A stretch of DNA of 64,000 nucleotides from Streptomyces sp. CHD11 (GTDB lineage: Bacteria > Actinomycetota > Actinomycetes > Streptomycetales > Streptomycetaceae), in assembly GCF_018638295.1 (NCBI RefSeq), contig NZ_JABTTS010000031.1:10398-74397 (forward strand), written 5' to 3'. The notes below the pieces were generated by a model. That model was not told the DNA's origin and did no database searches. It was given only the letters and a program-made list of their open reading frames with translations. Below are positions 1 to 8,172 of the stretch, piece by piece; the first letter of the stretch is position 1, and each line of letters begins with the position of its first letter. The position numbers and the translations under genes were made by a program.

Positions 1-61
1 CCAGCCGTCCATCGCGGAGGTGTCGAAGGAGGGGAGGTCGATGAGGGGGTCTCGGGGCGGC
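1..61. other. Left edge, no callable gene
   Basis: Only 61 bases precede the end of the first gene, too few for a call. One minus-strand frame running off the edge reads PSFDTSAMDGW, which recalls the MoeA signature, but it has no convincing start codon downstream of the glycosyltransferase. Treat this as unknown. Confidence 0.2.
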
Positions 62-81
62 TCACATGGTCCCGGCGCCGG

Positions 82-1158
82 TCAGCGGGCGGCGAGGGCC
101 TCGATCTCGCGCAGCACCTCGTCCGGGGTGGGCAGCGCGGCTGCCTCGGCGGCGAGGACACGGGTCCGCTCGGCGTACCGGGGGCCGGCGAGTATCTCCC
201 TGGCGGCCGTGACGGTCACCTCGTCCGGGTCCGCTCCCGCCTCCGGCCGGTGCCGGTCCACCAGCACGGCGGCGCCGAAGCCGCTGACGGCCTCCGCGAC
301 GGCCTTGCCGTAGCCGTTGTCGGGGACGATCACCTGGGGCACGCCCGCGTGGATCAGCGTCATGGCCGTCGTGGCACCGCCGTGGTGGACCGCCAGGTCC
401 AGGGTGGGGGCCACCACGTCCAGGGGGATCCAGCCGATGCGCACCTGGCCCAGTTCCGCGCCGTACCGCTCGGCGGCCTCGGGCAGCGCGGCGATCAGCA
501 CCTCGGCCCCTGCCCCGGCCAGCCCGTCCACCAGCCTGCGCAGCGAACTGCCCGGGGTGTCGAGCATCAGGTTGCGGGTGCCCGCGGTGATCAGCGCCCG
601 GCGGCGGCCCTCGGGCCGGGTGTACATCCACGGCTCGATCCGGCGCTGGCTCACCCGGGGGACCCAGCGCATCGCCCGCCCGGCCGGGGCACCGGGCGGG
701 CGCAGGGACGGTGGGCACAGGTCGATGAACAGGTCGGGCTCCGGCAGCCCGGTCAGACCGAGGCGCTCCAGCTGCGGCTGGAGCTCCGCCACCGCCGTGC
801 GGTCCCGGCGCGCCATCGGGGCGATGTGCCAGATGTGGCGGACGAAGGGGACCTTGAGCCGGGCGGCGAGCACCCGGGGAACGTGGGACAGGCCGCCGAC
901 GACCAGGTCGGGGGTCCACTGCCGGGTCAGTTCCAGCAGGGCGTCGATCCGGACGGCGGCCGTCATGGCGTCCTGGCCGTAGCGCATGCGCTCGGGGGTG
1001 ATGCAGACCGCGGGCAGCCCGACGGACTGGGCGGCCGCCATCAGGGGTTCGTCGGCGGCCAGCAGGATCTCGTGGCCGGCGTTGCGGGCGGCCGCGGCGA
1101 GGGGGGCGACGCCGAAGACGGCCGCCTGGCTGCCCCCGACGGTGAACAGTATTTTCAT
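82..1158 (-). CDS. GT-B glycosyltransferase (family 1, antibiotic type)
   Basis: A 358-residue nucleotide-sugar glycosyltransferase, expected to move a dTDP-deoxysugar onto the aglycone in the cytoplasm. The N-terminal acceptor domain starts MKILFTVGGSQ. The C-terminal donor domain carries the HHGG motif (LAVHHGGATTAMTLIHAGVPQ) followed by a D-NGYGKA segment, as in EryCIII/DesVII-like enzymes. The ATG at 1158 is preferred because the protein begins there with the canonical first beta strand; the frame stays open upstream but reads through unrelated sequence. It lies 86 bp downstream of the thymidylyltransferase in the same direction and is probably co-transcribed with it. Acceptor and sugar specificity cannot be read from the sequence. 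Confidence 0.92.
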   Translation of the reverse strand: MKILFTVGGSQAAVFGVAPLAAAARNAGHEILLAADEPLMAAAQSVGLPAVCITPERMRYGQDAMTAAVRIDALLELTRQWTPDLVVGGLSHVPRVLAARLKVPFVRHIWHIAPMARRDRTAVAELQPQLERLGLTGLPEPDLFIDLCPPSLRPPGAPAGRAMRWVPRVSQRRIEPWMYTRPEGRRRALITAGTRNLMLDTPGSSLRRLVDGLAGAGAEVLIAALPEAAERYGAELGQVRIGWIPLDVVAPTLDLAVHHGGATTAMTLIHAGVPQVIVPDNGYGKAVAEAVSGFGAAVLVDRHRPEAGADPDEVTVTAAREILAGPRYAERTRVLAAEAAALPTPDEVLREIEALAAR

Positions 1159-1244
1159 GGCTGTCGCACTTCTTCCGTTGGGGGACGCGGGGTCACCGCG
1201 GGAGGCGGGGAACGGGGCGGGGCGGGAGACGGGGGCCGGGCGGA

Positions 1245-2114
1245 TCAGCCGGCCTGGGCCATCTCCATGACGTACCGGCCGTAGGAGGAGTGCGCGAGAC
1301 GGCTGCCGAGCCGGTAGCAGGACTCCTGGTCGATGTAGCCCATGCGCCAGGCGATCTCCTCGAGGCAGGCGATGCGCACGCCCTGACGGTGCTCCAGGAC
1401 CTGGACGTAGTCCCCGGCCTCCATCAGCGCGTCGTGGGTTCCGGTGTCCAGCCAGACGAAACCGCGGCCGAGCGGGACCAGCGTGGCCTCGCCGCGTTCC
1501 AGGTAGAGCCGGTTGAGGTCGGTGATCTCCAGCTCGCCGCGTTCCGAGGGCCGCAGCTGCCGGGCGATGTCCACGACCTGGTTGTCGTAGAGGTACAGCC
1601 CGGTGATCGCCATGTTGGTCTGCGGGTGGGCGGGCTTCTCCTCGAGGGCGACGAGTCTGCCCTGTTCGTCGAGGGTGCCGACGCCGTAGCGCTCGGGGTC
1701 GCGCACCGGGTAGCCGAACAGGACGCAGCCCCTGATGTCCTGCGCGGCCCGCTGGAGCATGGGCCCGAACTCGTATCCGTGGAAGATGTTGTCGCCCAGG
1801 ACCAGGGCGACGGAGTCGTCCCCGATGTGGTCGGCCGAGACCAGGAAGGCGTCGGCGAGCCCCCGGGGCTTGTCCTGCTCCGCGTAGGTCAGGGTGATGC
1901 CCAGCCAGGACCCGTCGCCCAGCAGCCGCTGGAACATCTCCGAGTCCTCGGGCGTGGTGATGATCTCTATTTCCGTGATCCCCGCCAGCATCAGGGCGGA
2001 CAGGGGGTAATAAATCATCGGCTTGTCGTAAACCGGGAGCATTTGCTTCGAGACCCCGAGGGTGATCGGATGGAGCCTCGTGCCATTGCCGCCGGCCAGG
2101 ATGATGCCCTTCAC
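1245..2114 (-). CDS. rmlA: Glucose-1-phosphate thymidylyltransferase
   Basis: A 289-residue enzyme that makes dTDP-glucose from glucose-1-phosphate and dTTP, the first step of deoxysugar supply. It starts MKGIILAGGNGTRLHP, the nucleotide-binding signature, and continues with KQMLPVYDKPMIYYPLS and the substrate motif EEKPAHPQTN. Its length is normal for RmlA/StrD enzymes. It begins an operon with the glycosyltransferase at 82-1158 and is divergent from the 3-ketoreductase at 2309, so a bidirectional promoter lies in 2115-2308. No StrR-type operator is evident there. Confidence 0.97.
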   Translation of the reverse strand: MKGIILAGGNGTRLHPITLGVSKQMLPVYDKPMIYYPLSALMLAGITEIEIITTPEDSEMFQRLLGDGSWLGITLTYAEQDKPRGLADAFLVSADHIGDDSVALVLGDNIFHGYEFGPMLQRAAQDIRGCVLFGYPVRDPERYGVGTLDEQGRLVALEEKPAHPQTNMAITGLYLYDNQVVDIARQLRPSERGELEITDLNRLYLERGEATLVPLGRGFVWLDTGTHDALMEAGDYVQVLEHRQGVRIACLEEIAWRMGYIDQESCYRLGSRLAHSSYGRYVMEMAQAG

Positions 2115-2308
2115 CGTGGCGCCTCCTCAGTGACTTCGTGCCTCTATGGGCGTGCCCGCACTTTATCGGTGGCCGGTACCCGCCCGAAAGTTTCCCCCGG
2201 ATCACCGCCCCGAATAGCGTTCCGGTTGACAGGGGCGGGCCCGCTTGATCAGGCTGACGGCATACCGGTTCAGGCATGCGCATTCACTGTCGTCGTTTAG
2301 GTGGACCT

Positions 2309-3337
2309 GTGGAAATCGAAGATCTGACACCCGTTCTCGAATCCGGGCAGAGAGCCGGTATCGGCATCATCGGGTGCGCCGACATCGCCGTACGGCGGGC
2401 CCTCCCCGCGATCGGCCGGTCGCCCTTCCGGCTGGCGGCGGTCGCGAGCCGGTCCCGGGACAAGGCCGAGGCCGTCGCGGCGGCCGCCGGCTGCACGGCC
2501 GTCGAGGGGTACGAGCGGCTGCTGGAGACGCCCGGCGTCGACGCGGTCTACATCCCGCTGCCGAACAGCGAGCACGCCAAGTGGGCACAGCGGGCGCTGG
2601 AGGCGGGCAAGCACGTCCTGCTGGAGAAGCCCGCGGTGCCCGACGGGGACACCGCCCGGGACCTCGTCGCGCTCGCCGGGGAACGCTCACTGGCCGTCAT
2701 GGAGAACTTCGCGTTCCTCAGGCACCCCCAGCACGAGCAGGCGCGGTCCCTGGTGGCCGACGGAGCCATCGGTGAACTGCGCGCCTACAACGGCGCGTTC
2801 GGCATTCCGCCGACCGACCCGCGCGGCATCAAGTACCAGGCGGACCTCGGCGGCGGGGCGCTGTGGGAGGTCGGCTGCTACCCGGTGCGCGCCGCCCAGG
2901 AGTACCTCGGGCCGTCGGCGCGGGTCCTGGGGGCCGGCCTGACCTCCGATCCGGAGCTGGGCGTGGACGTCTCCGGGGTGGCGCTGCTGGGCGACGACGA
3001 GGGCGTCACCGCCCACTGCTCCTTCGGCCTGTCCCACGGCTACCGCTCGACGTACGACCTGTGGGGAAGCGAGGGGCGGCTGGTCCTGGAGTGGGCGTTC
3101 ACGCCCTCGCACAGCGCCCGTCCGGTGCTGCGCCTGGAGCAGAGGGACCGCGAGACGCGGATCCTCGCCCCGGCGTCGGACCAGTTCCTCGGCGTGTTCA
3201 CCACGTTCCACGACGCGGTGCGCGATCCGGCGGCGCGGGCGGGGCACCACCACGACCTGGTGCGGCAGGCGGAGCTGATGGCCCGTATCCGTGCGCACGC
3301 CCTCGGAGAGAAGTCCCAGAAGGTCCAGAGGCCATAG
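2309..3337 (+). CDS. NDP-hexose 3-ketoreductase (Gfo/Idh/MocA family)
   Basis: A 342-residue NAD(P)-dependent reductase. The Rossmann segment reads IGIIGCADIAVRRALPAI near residues 18-36, followed by the Gfo/Idh motif LLEKPAV. In 2-deoxysugar pathways this family reduces the 3-keto group left by the 2,3-dehydratase, and a 2,3-dehydratase is present at 26579. The GTG at 2309 was chosen because AGGTGG sits 4 bases upstream; an in-frame ATG at 2276 has no ribosome site. The gene ends before a strong terminator hairpin at 3403. Confidence 0.88.
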   Translation: MEIEDLTPVLESGQRAGIGIIGCADIAVRRALPAIGRSPFRLAAVASRSRDKAEAVAAAAGCTAVEGYERLLETPGVDAVYIPLPNSEHAKWAQRALEAGKHVLLEKPAVPDGDTARDLVALAGERSLAVMENFAFLRHPQHEQARSLVADGAIGELRAYNGAFGIPPTDPRGIKYQADLGGGALWEVGCYPVRAAQEYLGPSARVLGAGLTSDPELGVDVSGVALLGDDEGVTAHCSFGLSHGYRSTYDLWGSEGRLVLEWAFTPSHSARPVLRLEQRDRETRILAPASDQFLGVFTTFHDAVRDPAARAGHHHDLVRQAELMARIRAHALGEKSQKVQRP

Positions 3338-3402
3338 AAATCCTGGAGATCCCAGAAGTCCCGGGGAGCGGAGCCGGTGAGTCCGCGCGGGCCCCTGGAC
3401 AG

Positions 3403-3448
3403 CGGTGAACGGCGGTCGGTGCCCGAAGGCGCCGACCGCCGTTCACCG
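3403..3448. terminator. Bidirectional terminator hairpin
   Basis: Arms of 21 bases (3403-3423 and 3428-3448) with a single non-Watson-Crick (G-U) position enclose a 4-base CGAA loop. It lies between the convergent ketoreductase (+) and epimerase (-). Confidence 0.85.
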
Positions 3449-3472
3449 TGCCCGCCGCCTGCCGTCTACCGT

Positions 3473-4081
3473 CTACCGCCCGGCCAGCGCCGCGGTGAGC
3501 CGGCGTGGCGGGCACTGCTCCCAGGTGGGCAGCAGACCCGCCGCCGCCGCCTCGGCGAGGGTGGGTGCCGCGGCGTCCTTGTCCGAGCGGATCGGCGGTT
3601 TCTCCAGGTTCCAGGGCAGGGCGAGTTCCGGGTCGAGGGCGTCGACGTCGATCATCGTCCCCGGCACGTACTCCTGTGAGCACAGGTAGCTCATGCACGT
3701 GTCGTCGGTGAGGGCGAGGAAGGCGTGCCCGACCCCGTCGGGCAGGTACACGGCCGTCCCCGTCTCCGGGCTCTGGTGGGTGACGTCGTAGTGGCCGAAC
3801 GTCGGCGACCCCACCCGGAGGTCGACGGCGATGTCCAGGGCGGCGCCCCGCACACAGGTGACGAACTTCGCCTGTCCCGGCGGCACCTTCGTGCCGTGGA
3901 TGCCGCGCAGGGTGTTGCGCCGGGACACGGAGTAGTTGACCTGGCGCACCGTGAACTCCCAGCCGCTGCCGGCCAGCAGCGAACTGGCCCGCACGGACTC
4001 GAAGAAGTGCCCGCGCCGGTCGCTCAGGGGCTCGGGTTCGACGCGGTACGCGCCGGGGACCGTCATTTCCGTCGTCAGCAC
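3473..4081 (-). CDS. dTDP-4-keto-6-deoxyhexose 3,5-epimerase (RmlC family)
   Basis: A 202-residue cupin epimerase that inverts C-5, and possibly C-3, of the 4-keto-6-deoxysugar, giving an L-configured sugar. It shows the family hallmarks LRGIHG, the lysine segment QAKFVTCVRG, DLRVGSPTFG and YLPDGVGHAFLAL, followed by WN near the C-terminus. The GTG at 4081 has GAGGAG 7 bases upstream, while the internal ATG at 4066 has no good ribosome site. It is the last gene of a four-gene operon (methyltransferase, AhpD-like, sulfotransferase-like, epimerase) with gaps of 52, 17 and 18 bp. It implies that the sugar is L-configured. Confidence 0.93.
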   Translation of the reverse strand: MLTTEMTVPGAYRVEPEPLSDRRGHFFESVRASSLLAGSGWEFTVRQVNYSVSRRNTLRGIHGTKVPPGQAKFVTCVRGAALDIAVDLRVGSPTFGHYDVTHQSPETGTAVYLPDGVGHAFLALTDDTCMSYLCSQEYVPGTMIDVDALDPELALPWNLEKPPIRSDKDAAAPTLAEAAAAGLLPTWEQCPPRRLTAALAGR

Positions 4082-4099
4082 CGGGGACTCCTCGCCGGC

Positions 4100-4759
4100 T
4101 CAGCCGGTCGCCGCGGCGGCGCCGGCCGCCCGGGCGACCCGCTGCCGCATGGACGCGGTGTCGTTGGTCCGCGGGAACTCCTCCCGGGGGACGTCGGTCC
4201 CGAGGAAGGCGCACAGCGGCTCCCAGCCCTGTTGCACGTCGTAGACGAGGACGTTGTCCGCGCCCAGGGTGCGCACAACCTCCTCGTTGTGCCGGTGGTA
4301 GACCTCGATGGCGTGGTCCTTGTCGGAGAAGCGGCCGCCGAACAGCCCGTCCCAGATCATGGTGGAGGTGACGCGGAACAGCGTGGCCTGCGGGCTGCCG
4401 GGTTCCGGCGGGTTCGCCATGCTGCGCAGGGCGAACTGGTAGAGCGTGTCGTGGGTGCTGCGGTACCAGCTCTCGGCGTCGCGCACCGTCAGGATCAGCC
4501 GGGCGTCGGGGAACGCCTCGGCCATCTGCCGGTAGTAGACGGCGCAGGGCCCGTCCACGGCGGAGCGGTAGCCGTCGAAGACGGCCGCCCAGCCGGGGCT
4601 CTCGCCCTCGCAGACGATCCGCTCCCACCGCTTCAGCCGTGCCGCGTCGCCGACGATGTCGAACATGTGGAAGGAGGGGCCGAGACCGAGCCGGTCCAGG
4701 GCCACCTTCAGTGAGGTCGTGCCGGTCCTGCCCAGACCGGCGTTGATGAGTTTCAGCAC
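4100..4759 (-). CDS. Sulfotransferase-like P-loop protein
   Basis: A 219-residue protein with an N-terminal P-loop at residues 7-17 (AGLGRTGTTSL), the 5-prime-phosphosulfate binding signature of the small sulfotransferase family (Sulfotransfer_4 type). A later segment (RLILTVRDAESWYRS) matches the 3-prime-phosphate binding strand and helix. It could sulfate a sugar or a phenol of the product, but family members in natural-product clusters are poorly characterised. Its position between the AhpD-like protein and the epimerase ties it to this pathway. Confidence 0.75.
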   Translation of the reverse strand: MLKLINAGLGRTGTTSLKVALDRLGLGPSFHMFDIVGDAARLKRWERIVCEGESPGWAAVFDGYRSAVDGPCAVYYRQMAEAFPDARLILTVRDAESWYRSTHDTLYQFALRSMANPPEPGSPQATLFRVTSTMIWDGLFGGRFSDKDHAIEVYHRHNEEVVRTLGADNVLVYDVQQGWEPLCAFLGTDVPREEFPRTNDTASMRQRVARAAGAAAATG

Positions 4760-4776
4760 GGTGCCGTGTCCCTTCC

Positions 4777-5247
4777 TCAGCGCCAGGCCGCGGCGTCCTG
4801 GCGGGTGGCGACGTTCACCCGGTTCCAGAAGTTGACGAGGCCGATGTGCATGACCAGCGCGCCGAGCTGCTCGTCCGTGTAGTACTGGGAGGACTTCTCC
4901 CAGATCTCGTCCGACGCCATGTCCTGCGGGTCGGTCATCAGCGTGACGGCCTCGGCCATCTCCAGCGCGGCGCGCTCGGCGTCGTCGAAGCAGGACTCGC
5001 CGCGCCAGTCGGCCACCCGCGGCAGCCGCGGGTCCGCCCCGTCCGCCTCCGGGTCCTCCGGGTCCTCCGGGTCCTCCGGGTCCTCCGGGAAGGTGTACGC
5101 GCGGCCGTTGATCTCGCTGACGCGCAGCCGGACGAGGTCGAGGGTGGTCTGCTCCACGCCCACCTTGCCGATGACCTCGGTCAGGTCGAGCAGGGGCTGC
5201 AGGGCGCCGGGAACGACCAGGGAGGGATTGTCCATCCGTGGGGTCAT
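4777..5247 (-). CDS. AhpD-fold (carboxymuconolactone decarboxylase-like) protein lacking CxxC
   Basis: A 156-residue AhpD-like protein. The family line around LRVSEING is followed in redox-active members by C-x-x-C, as in NGCAYC. Here residues 47-52 read NGRAYT, so both cysteines (positions 49 and 52) are gone. Directly after comes an acidic EDP repeat, four or more perfect 9-bp units at about 5046-5090. The C-terminal VMHIGLVNFWNRVNVATRQ is typical of the family. A peroxidase-reductant role is therefore unlikely. A paralogue with the same loss lies at 28053-28559. The start is supported by AGGAGAA upstream of the ATG. Confidence 0.8.
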   Translation of the reverse strand: MTPRMDNPSLVVPGALQPLLDLTEVIGKVGVEQTTLDLVRLRVSEINGRAYTFPEDPEDPEDPEDPEADGADPRLPRVADWRGESCFDDAERAALEMAEAVTLMTDPQDMASDEIWEKSSQYYTDEQLGALVMHIGLVNFWNRVNVATRQDAAAWR

Positions 5248-5299
5248 CGGTTCTTCTCCTGTGCGTATGCGTGGATGGGTCGGATGCGCGCGGGCGGCC

Positions 5300-6328
5300 T
5301 CAGACCGGGATGCCCTCGATGACCGAGATCGGCGAGCTGGTGGGAACCACCCGGGTCAGCTCGAAGCCCGCCCTGGCGAACAGCTCGGCGTACTCGGCGC
5401 GGGTCCGTTCCCGGGCACCCAGCATCAGCATCAGCCAGAGGTCGATGGTGTGGCCGAGGTGCTTCTCGTTGTTCTCCGGGATCACGTACTCGAGGACGAG
5501 CAGCCTGCCGCCGGGGGCGATCGCCTCGCGCGCGTTGCGCAGGGCCGTGACGGCGTCGGCCTCGGAGAAGTCGTGGATGATGTGCTTGAACAGGTAGGCG
5601 TCGGCACCCGCGGGCAGCTTGCCGAGATAGCCGCCGTGCTCGATGGTGAGCCGGTCGGCGACTCCGGCCGCCTCGAAGAGCGCCGGCGAGTCCACGGTCG
5701 CGACCTCGGAGTCGTACAGCACGCCCTTGACGTCCGGCGCCTGCCCGAGGATGCCCGCCAGGAGGTTGCCGCGGCCGGCGATGACGTCCACGACGGTGGT
5801 GAAGCCGGAGAAGTCGTAGGCGGCCAGGATCGGGTCGGTCTCCGAGGCCGAGAGCCCGCCGAACGCCTGGAAGAACACCCGCGCGTAGTCGGGTTCGGCG
5901 TGGAAGAAGTCCAGCGCGCCCATGCCGCGCAGCTTGGGCAGGTTGGCCTCGCCGGTCTCCACGGTGGCGGACAGGTGGCCCCACTCCTCCCACAGCATGG
6001 GGTGGTTCATCAGCAGGGCGAAGCCGCGCATCGAGTCCGGCGCGTCCTCACGGAGCTTGTCGGACAGCGGTGAGTTCTCGTACCGGCCGTCCGGGCGGAC
6101 GGCGAACACCCCGTGGCCGGTGAGCGCGCGCAGGACGCGGTGGGTGGCCCCGGCGTCGGATCCGACCCGTGCCGCGATGTCCCGGGCGGACAGCGGGCCG
6201 TCGGCCAGCACGTCCGCGACGCCGAGCCCGGCCGCGACGGAAATCGCCTGGGTGATCACCGCGCCCTGGATGAGATGGAGCAGTGCGTACGAGTCGGACT
6301 GGTCACGAACCTCGGGCAGCAGGGGCAT
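5300..6328 (-). CDS. SAM-dependent O-methyltransferase family protein (AlpH/TcmN-MT type)
   Basis: A 342-residue two-domain O-methyltransferase homologue. The N-terminal winged-helix dimerisation domain (LIQGAVITQAISVAAGLGVADVL) is followed by a Rossmann-like domain with motif I reading VVDVIAGRGNLL. Related enzymes usually have VDVGGGxG, so one glycine is replaced. The general-base histidine segment KHIIHDF is kept. The start at 6328 follows GGAAAGGAAAGG. It heads the four-gene minus operon and faces a StrR-type operator at 6427. It may methylate a phenol or sugar; alternatively, like AlpH of kinamycin biosynthesis, it may do non-methyl chemistry. A second homologue is at 53405. Confidence 0.85.
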   Translation of the reverse strand: MPLLPEVRDQSDSYALLHLIQGAVITQAISVAAGLGVADVLADGPLSARDIAARVGSDAGATHRVLRALTGHGVFAVRPDGRYENSPLSDKLREDAPDSMRGFALLMNHPMLWEEWGHLSATVETGEANLPKLRGMGALDFFHAEPDYARVFFQAFGGLSASETDPILAAYDFSGFTTVVDVIAGRGNLLAGILGQAPDVKGVLYDSEVATVDSPALFEAAGVADRLTIEHGGYLGKLPAGADAYLFKHIIHDFSEADAVTALRNAREAIAPGGRLLVLEYVIPENNEKHLGHTIDLWLMLMLGARERTRAEYAELFARAGFELTRVVPTSSPISVIEGIPV

Positions 6329-6426
6329 GCCTTTCCTTTCCAAGGACCTCTTCTCGCGGATTCCAGACGATAGGCGGGCGCTTCTCAAAACCGCAACATT
6401 GGTATTCACGCAATGGCCCGCTGGGT

Positions 6427-6455
6427 GTTCAACCGAGGAATGTGAGCGGTTGAAC
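6427..6455. promoter_or_regulatory. StrR-type operator 1
   Basis: A perfect inverted repeat GTTCAACCG-N11-CGGTTGAAC. It matches the published StrR box layout (GTTCGActG-N11-CagTcGAAC). It sits between the divergent methyltransferase operon (-) and the DsbA-like gene (+), so it may control both. The likely ligand is the StrR-family protein encoded at 31530. Confidence 0.8.
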
Positions 6456-6537
6456 GGGCCGGGTCCAGCAATGCTCCAGCGCTATTCCGGTCCGGCTTGT
6501 CACATTGTTCCGTCCCGCCTGTACCGAGGAGGCCCCG

Positions 6538-7155
6538 TTGCGGCACGACACCCCGACCACGGTGGATTTCTGGTTCGATCCGACCTGTCCCTGGGCGTGG
6601 CTGACCTCCCGCTGGGTGCTCGAGGTCGCCCGGCAGCGGCCCCTCGCGATCCGCTGGCACCTGATGAGCCTGACCGTGCTCAACGAGGGGCGCACCGATC
6701 TGCCCGAACGCTGGCACCGCGACCTGGCCTCGCGGCTGGAACCGGTGCGGGTCTGCGCCGCCGCCGGGCAGAAGCACGGCCCCGGGGTGCTGGGCCGGCT
6801 CTACACCGAACTCGGCACCCGCTTCCACCTGGAGGGGGCGCCCAGGGAGCGCTCCACCTACCGGGCGGCCCTGGCCGCCGCGGAGCTCGATCCCGCTCTC
6901 GCCGACGAGGCGGACCGCGACACGTTCGACGACGCGGTGCGTGCCTCGCACCAGGGCGCCGTCGGCCGGGTCGGCACCGATGTGGGCACGCCCGTCGTCG
7001 CGGTGGGGGACGTCGCGTTCTTCGGCCCGGTGGTCTCCCCGGCCCCGCTCGGCGAGGCGGCGACCCGGCTGTGGGACGGCGTGCTCGCCGTGGCGGCGAC
7101 CGAGGGGTTCTTCGAGCTCAAGCGCACCCGCACCGGGAAGCCGGTCCTCACCTGA
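6538..7155 (+). CDS. DsbA-family (mycothiol-dependent reductase-like) protein
   Basis: A 205-residue thioredoxin-fold protein. The first strand leads to DPTCPWAW with Cys17 and Ala20, i.e. a C-P-W-A motif in place of C-x-x-C. This resembles the actinobacterial DsbA/Rv2466c group, whose typical helix and strand follow here (LTSRWVLEVARQ, WHLMSLTVLNE). There is no signal peptide, so it is cytoplasmic. The TTG at 6538 is chosen because GAGGAGG lies 4-5 bases upstream and no other start gives a natural N-terminus. A thiol-dependent reduction of a quinone or nitro-type intermediate is possible but is inference. Confidence 0.75.
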   Translation: MRHDTPTTVDFWFDPTCPWAWLTSRWVLEVARQRPLAIRWHLMSLTVLNEGRTDLPERWHRDLASRLEPVRVCAAAGQKHGPGVLGRLYTELGTRFHLEGAPRERSTYRAALAAAELDPALADEADRDTFDDAVRASHQGAVGRVGTDVGTPVVAVGDVAFFGPVVSPAPLGEAATRLWDGVLAVAATEGFFELKRTRTGKPVLT

Positions 7156-7198
7156 GGCCGCGCTCCCCCCTGAGGCCGCGCTCCCCCTGAGGCCGCTC

Positions 7199-8077
7199 TC
7201 AGCGGCCCGCCGCGGCCACGGGGGCCGTCCAGTTGCCGGCCAGCCAGCTCTCCAGGGAGACGAGGCCGGGCCGGTTGCTGCGCAGTCGCTCGAGGTCGGC
7301 GCGGTAGCCGTCCCGCTCGAACCAGTCGAACATGTTGGCGAGATCGGGGCGGGCCGAGCGCAGCGGCTCGATCGGCAGCCGCTGGTAGCGGACCGGGACG
7401 CCGGCGACCGACGCGAACGCCGCGGCCATCTGCGGTCCGGTCAGGCAGTCGCCGGCGATCTCGACCACCTGCCCGAGCCAGGCGTCCGGGTCCTCGAAGG
7501 CGTCCGCCGCGAACACGCCGATGTCACTGGTCGCGATGAGCTGCACCGGGGTCCCGGGGTCCAGCCACATGGCGAGCACCAGTTCGCCCTCGACCGGGCG
7601 CGGGGCGATGTCGAGCAGGATGTCGTGGAACATGACCGGCCGCAGCACCGTCGTCGGCAGGTCGAGGGTGCGCAGGTACTGCTCGGTGCGGTGCTTGCTC
7701 TCGAAGTGCGGGACCCGGGTGTCGCGGTCCGCACCGCCGACCGAGCTGTAGACGAAGTGCCGCACCCCGGCCCGTACCGCGGCGTCGGCCACCGCCCTGG
7801 CCTGGCGTTCCTCGGCCTCGACGCCGCCGGGGCCGCGGAAGGTCTGGACGCTGAACACTCCGTGGACGCCCCGCATGGCCGCCGTCAGCGACGCCTCGTC
7901 GTCCATGTCTCCGCGGACCAGGACCGCTCCCGCCTCCTGGAGCTCCCTCGCCCGCGCGGCGGCGGGGTCGCGGACCAGGGCGTGCACGGTGTGCCCGCGC
8001 CGCAGCAGTTCGCGGGTCACCGCCCCGCCCTGCCGGCCGGTACCGCCCAGCACCAGGATCGTCTCGTCTAGCGCCAC
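7199..8077 (-). CDS. NmrA-like NAD(P)-binding protein
   Basis: A 292-residue atypical short-chain dehydrogenase with the dinucleotide motif LVLGGTGRQGGAV at residues 8-20 and the NmrA-type pattern VRGDMDD, GVFSVQ and HFVYSSVGG. The YxxxK pair of classical SDRs is absent. It may be a reductase or an isomerase of the pathway. The missing sugar 4-ketoreductase is one candidate role, but nothing in the sequence proves it. The GTG at 8077 follows TTGGAGA. It shares a direction with the SDR at 8173, 95 bp upstream. Confidence 0.78.
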   Translation of the reverse strand: MALDETILVLGGTGRQGGAVTRELLRRGHTVHALVRDPAAARARELQEAGAVLVRGDMDDEASLTAAMRGVHGVFSVQTFRGPGGVEAEERQARAVADAAVRAGVRHFVYSSVGGADRDTRVPHFESKHRTEQYLRTLDLPTTVLRPVMFHDILLDIAPRPVEGELVLAMWLDPGTPVQLIATSDIGVFAADAFEDPDAWLGQVVEIAGDCLTGPQMAAAFASVAGVPVRYQRLPIEPLRSARPDLANMFDWFERDGYRADLERLRSNRPGLVSLESWLAGNWTAPVAAAGR

Positions 8078-8172
8078 TGTTGTCTCCAAGTCTCGTGCCC
8101 GCCGGGGCCGGCCCGGCGGTGCGGTCGGATGCGGCGGCCGCGGGGCGGCCGCCGTGCGTCGGGGGCCGGGCG

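Noticed and set aside
1..61. A minus-strand reading with PSFDTSAMDGW, similar to the MoeA signature.
   Set aside because: Only about 20 codons are in the window, no start codon fits, and the match is too short to support a call.
62..919. Very long Ala/Arg/Gly-rich open frames on the strand opposite or in other frames of genes (here and throughout).
   Set aside because: They are by-products of 72% GC DNA: composition is low-complexity R/A/G/P, there is no ribosome site, and a recognisable protein occupies another frame.
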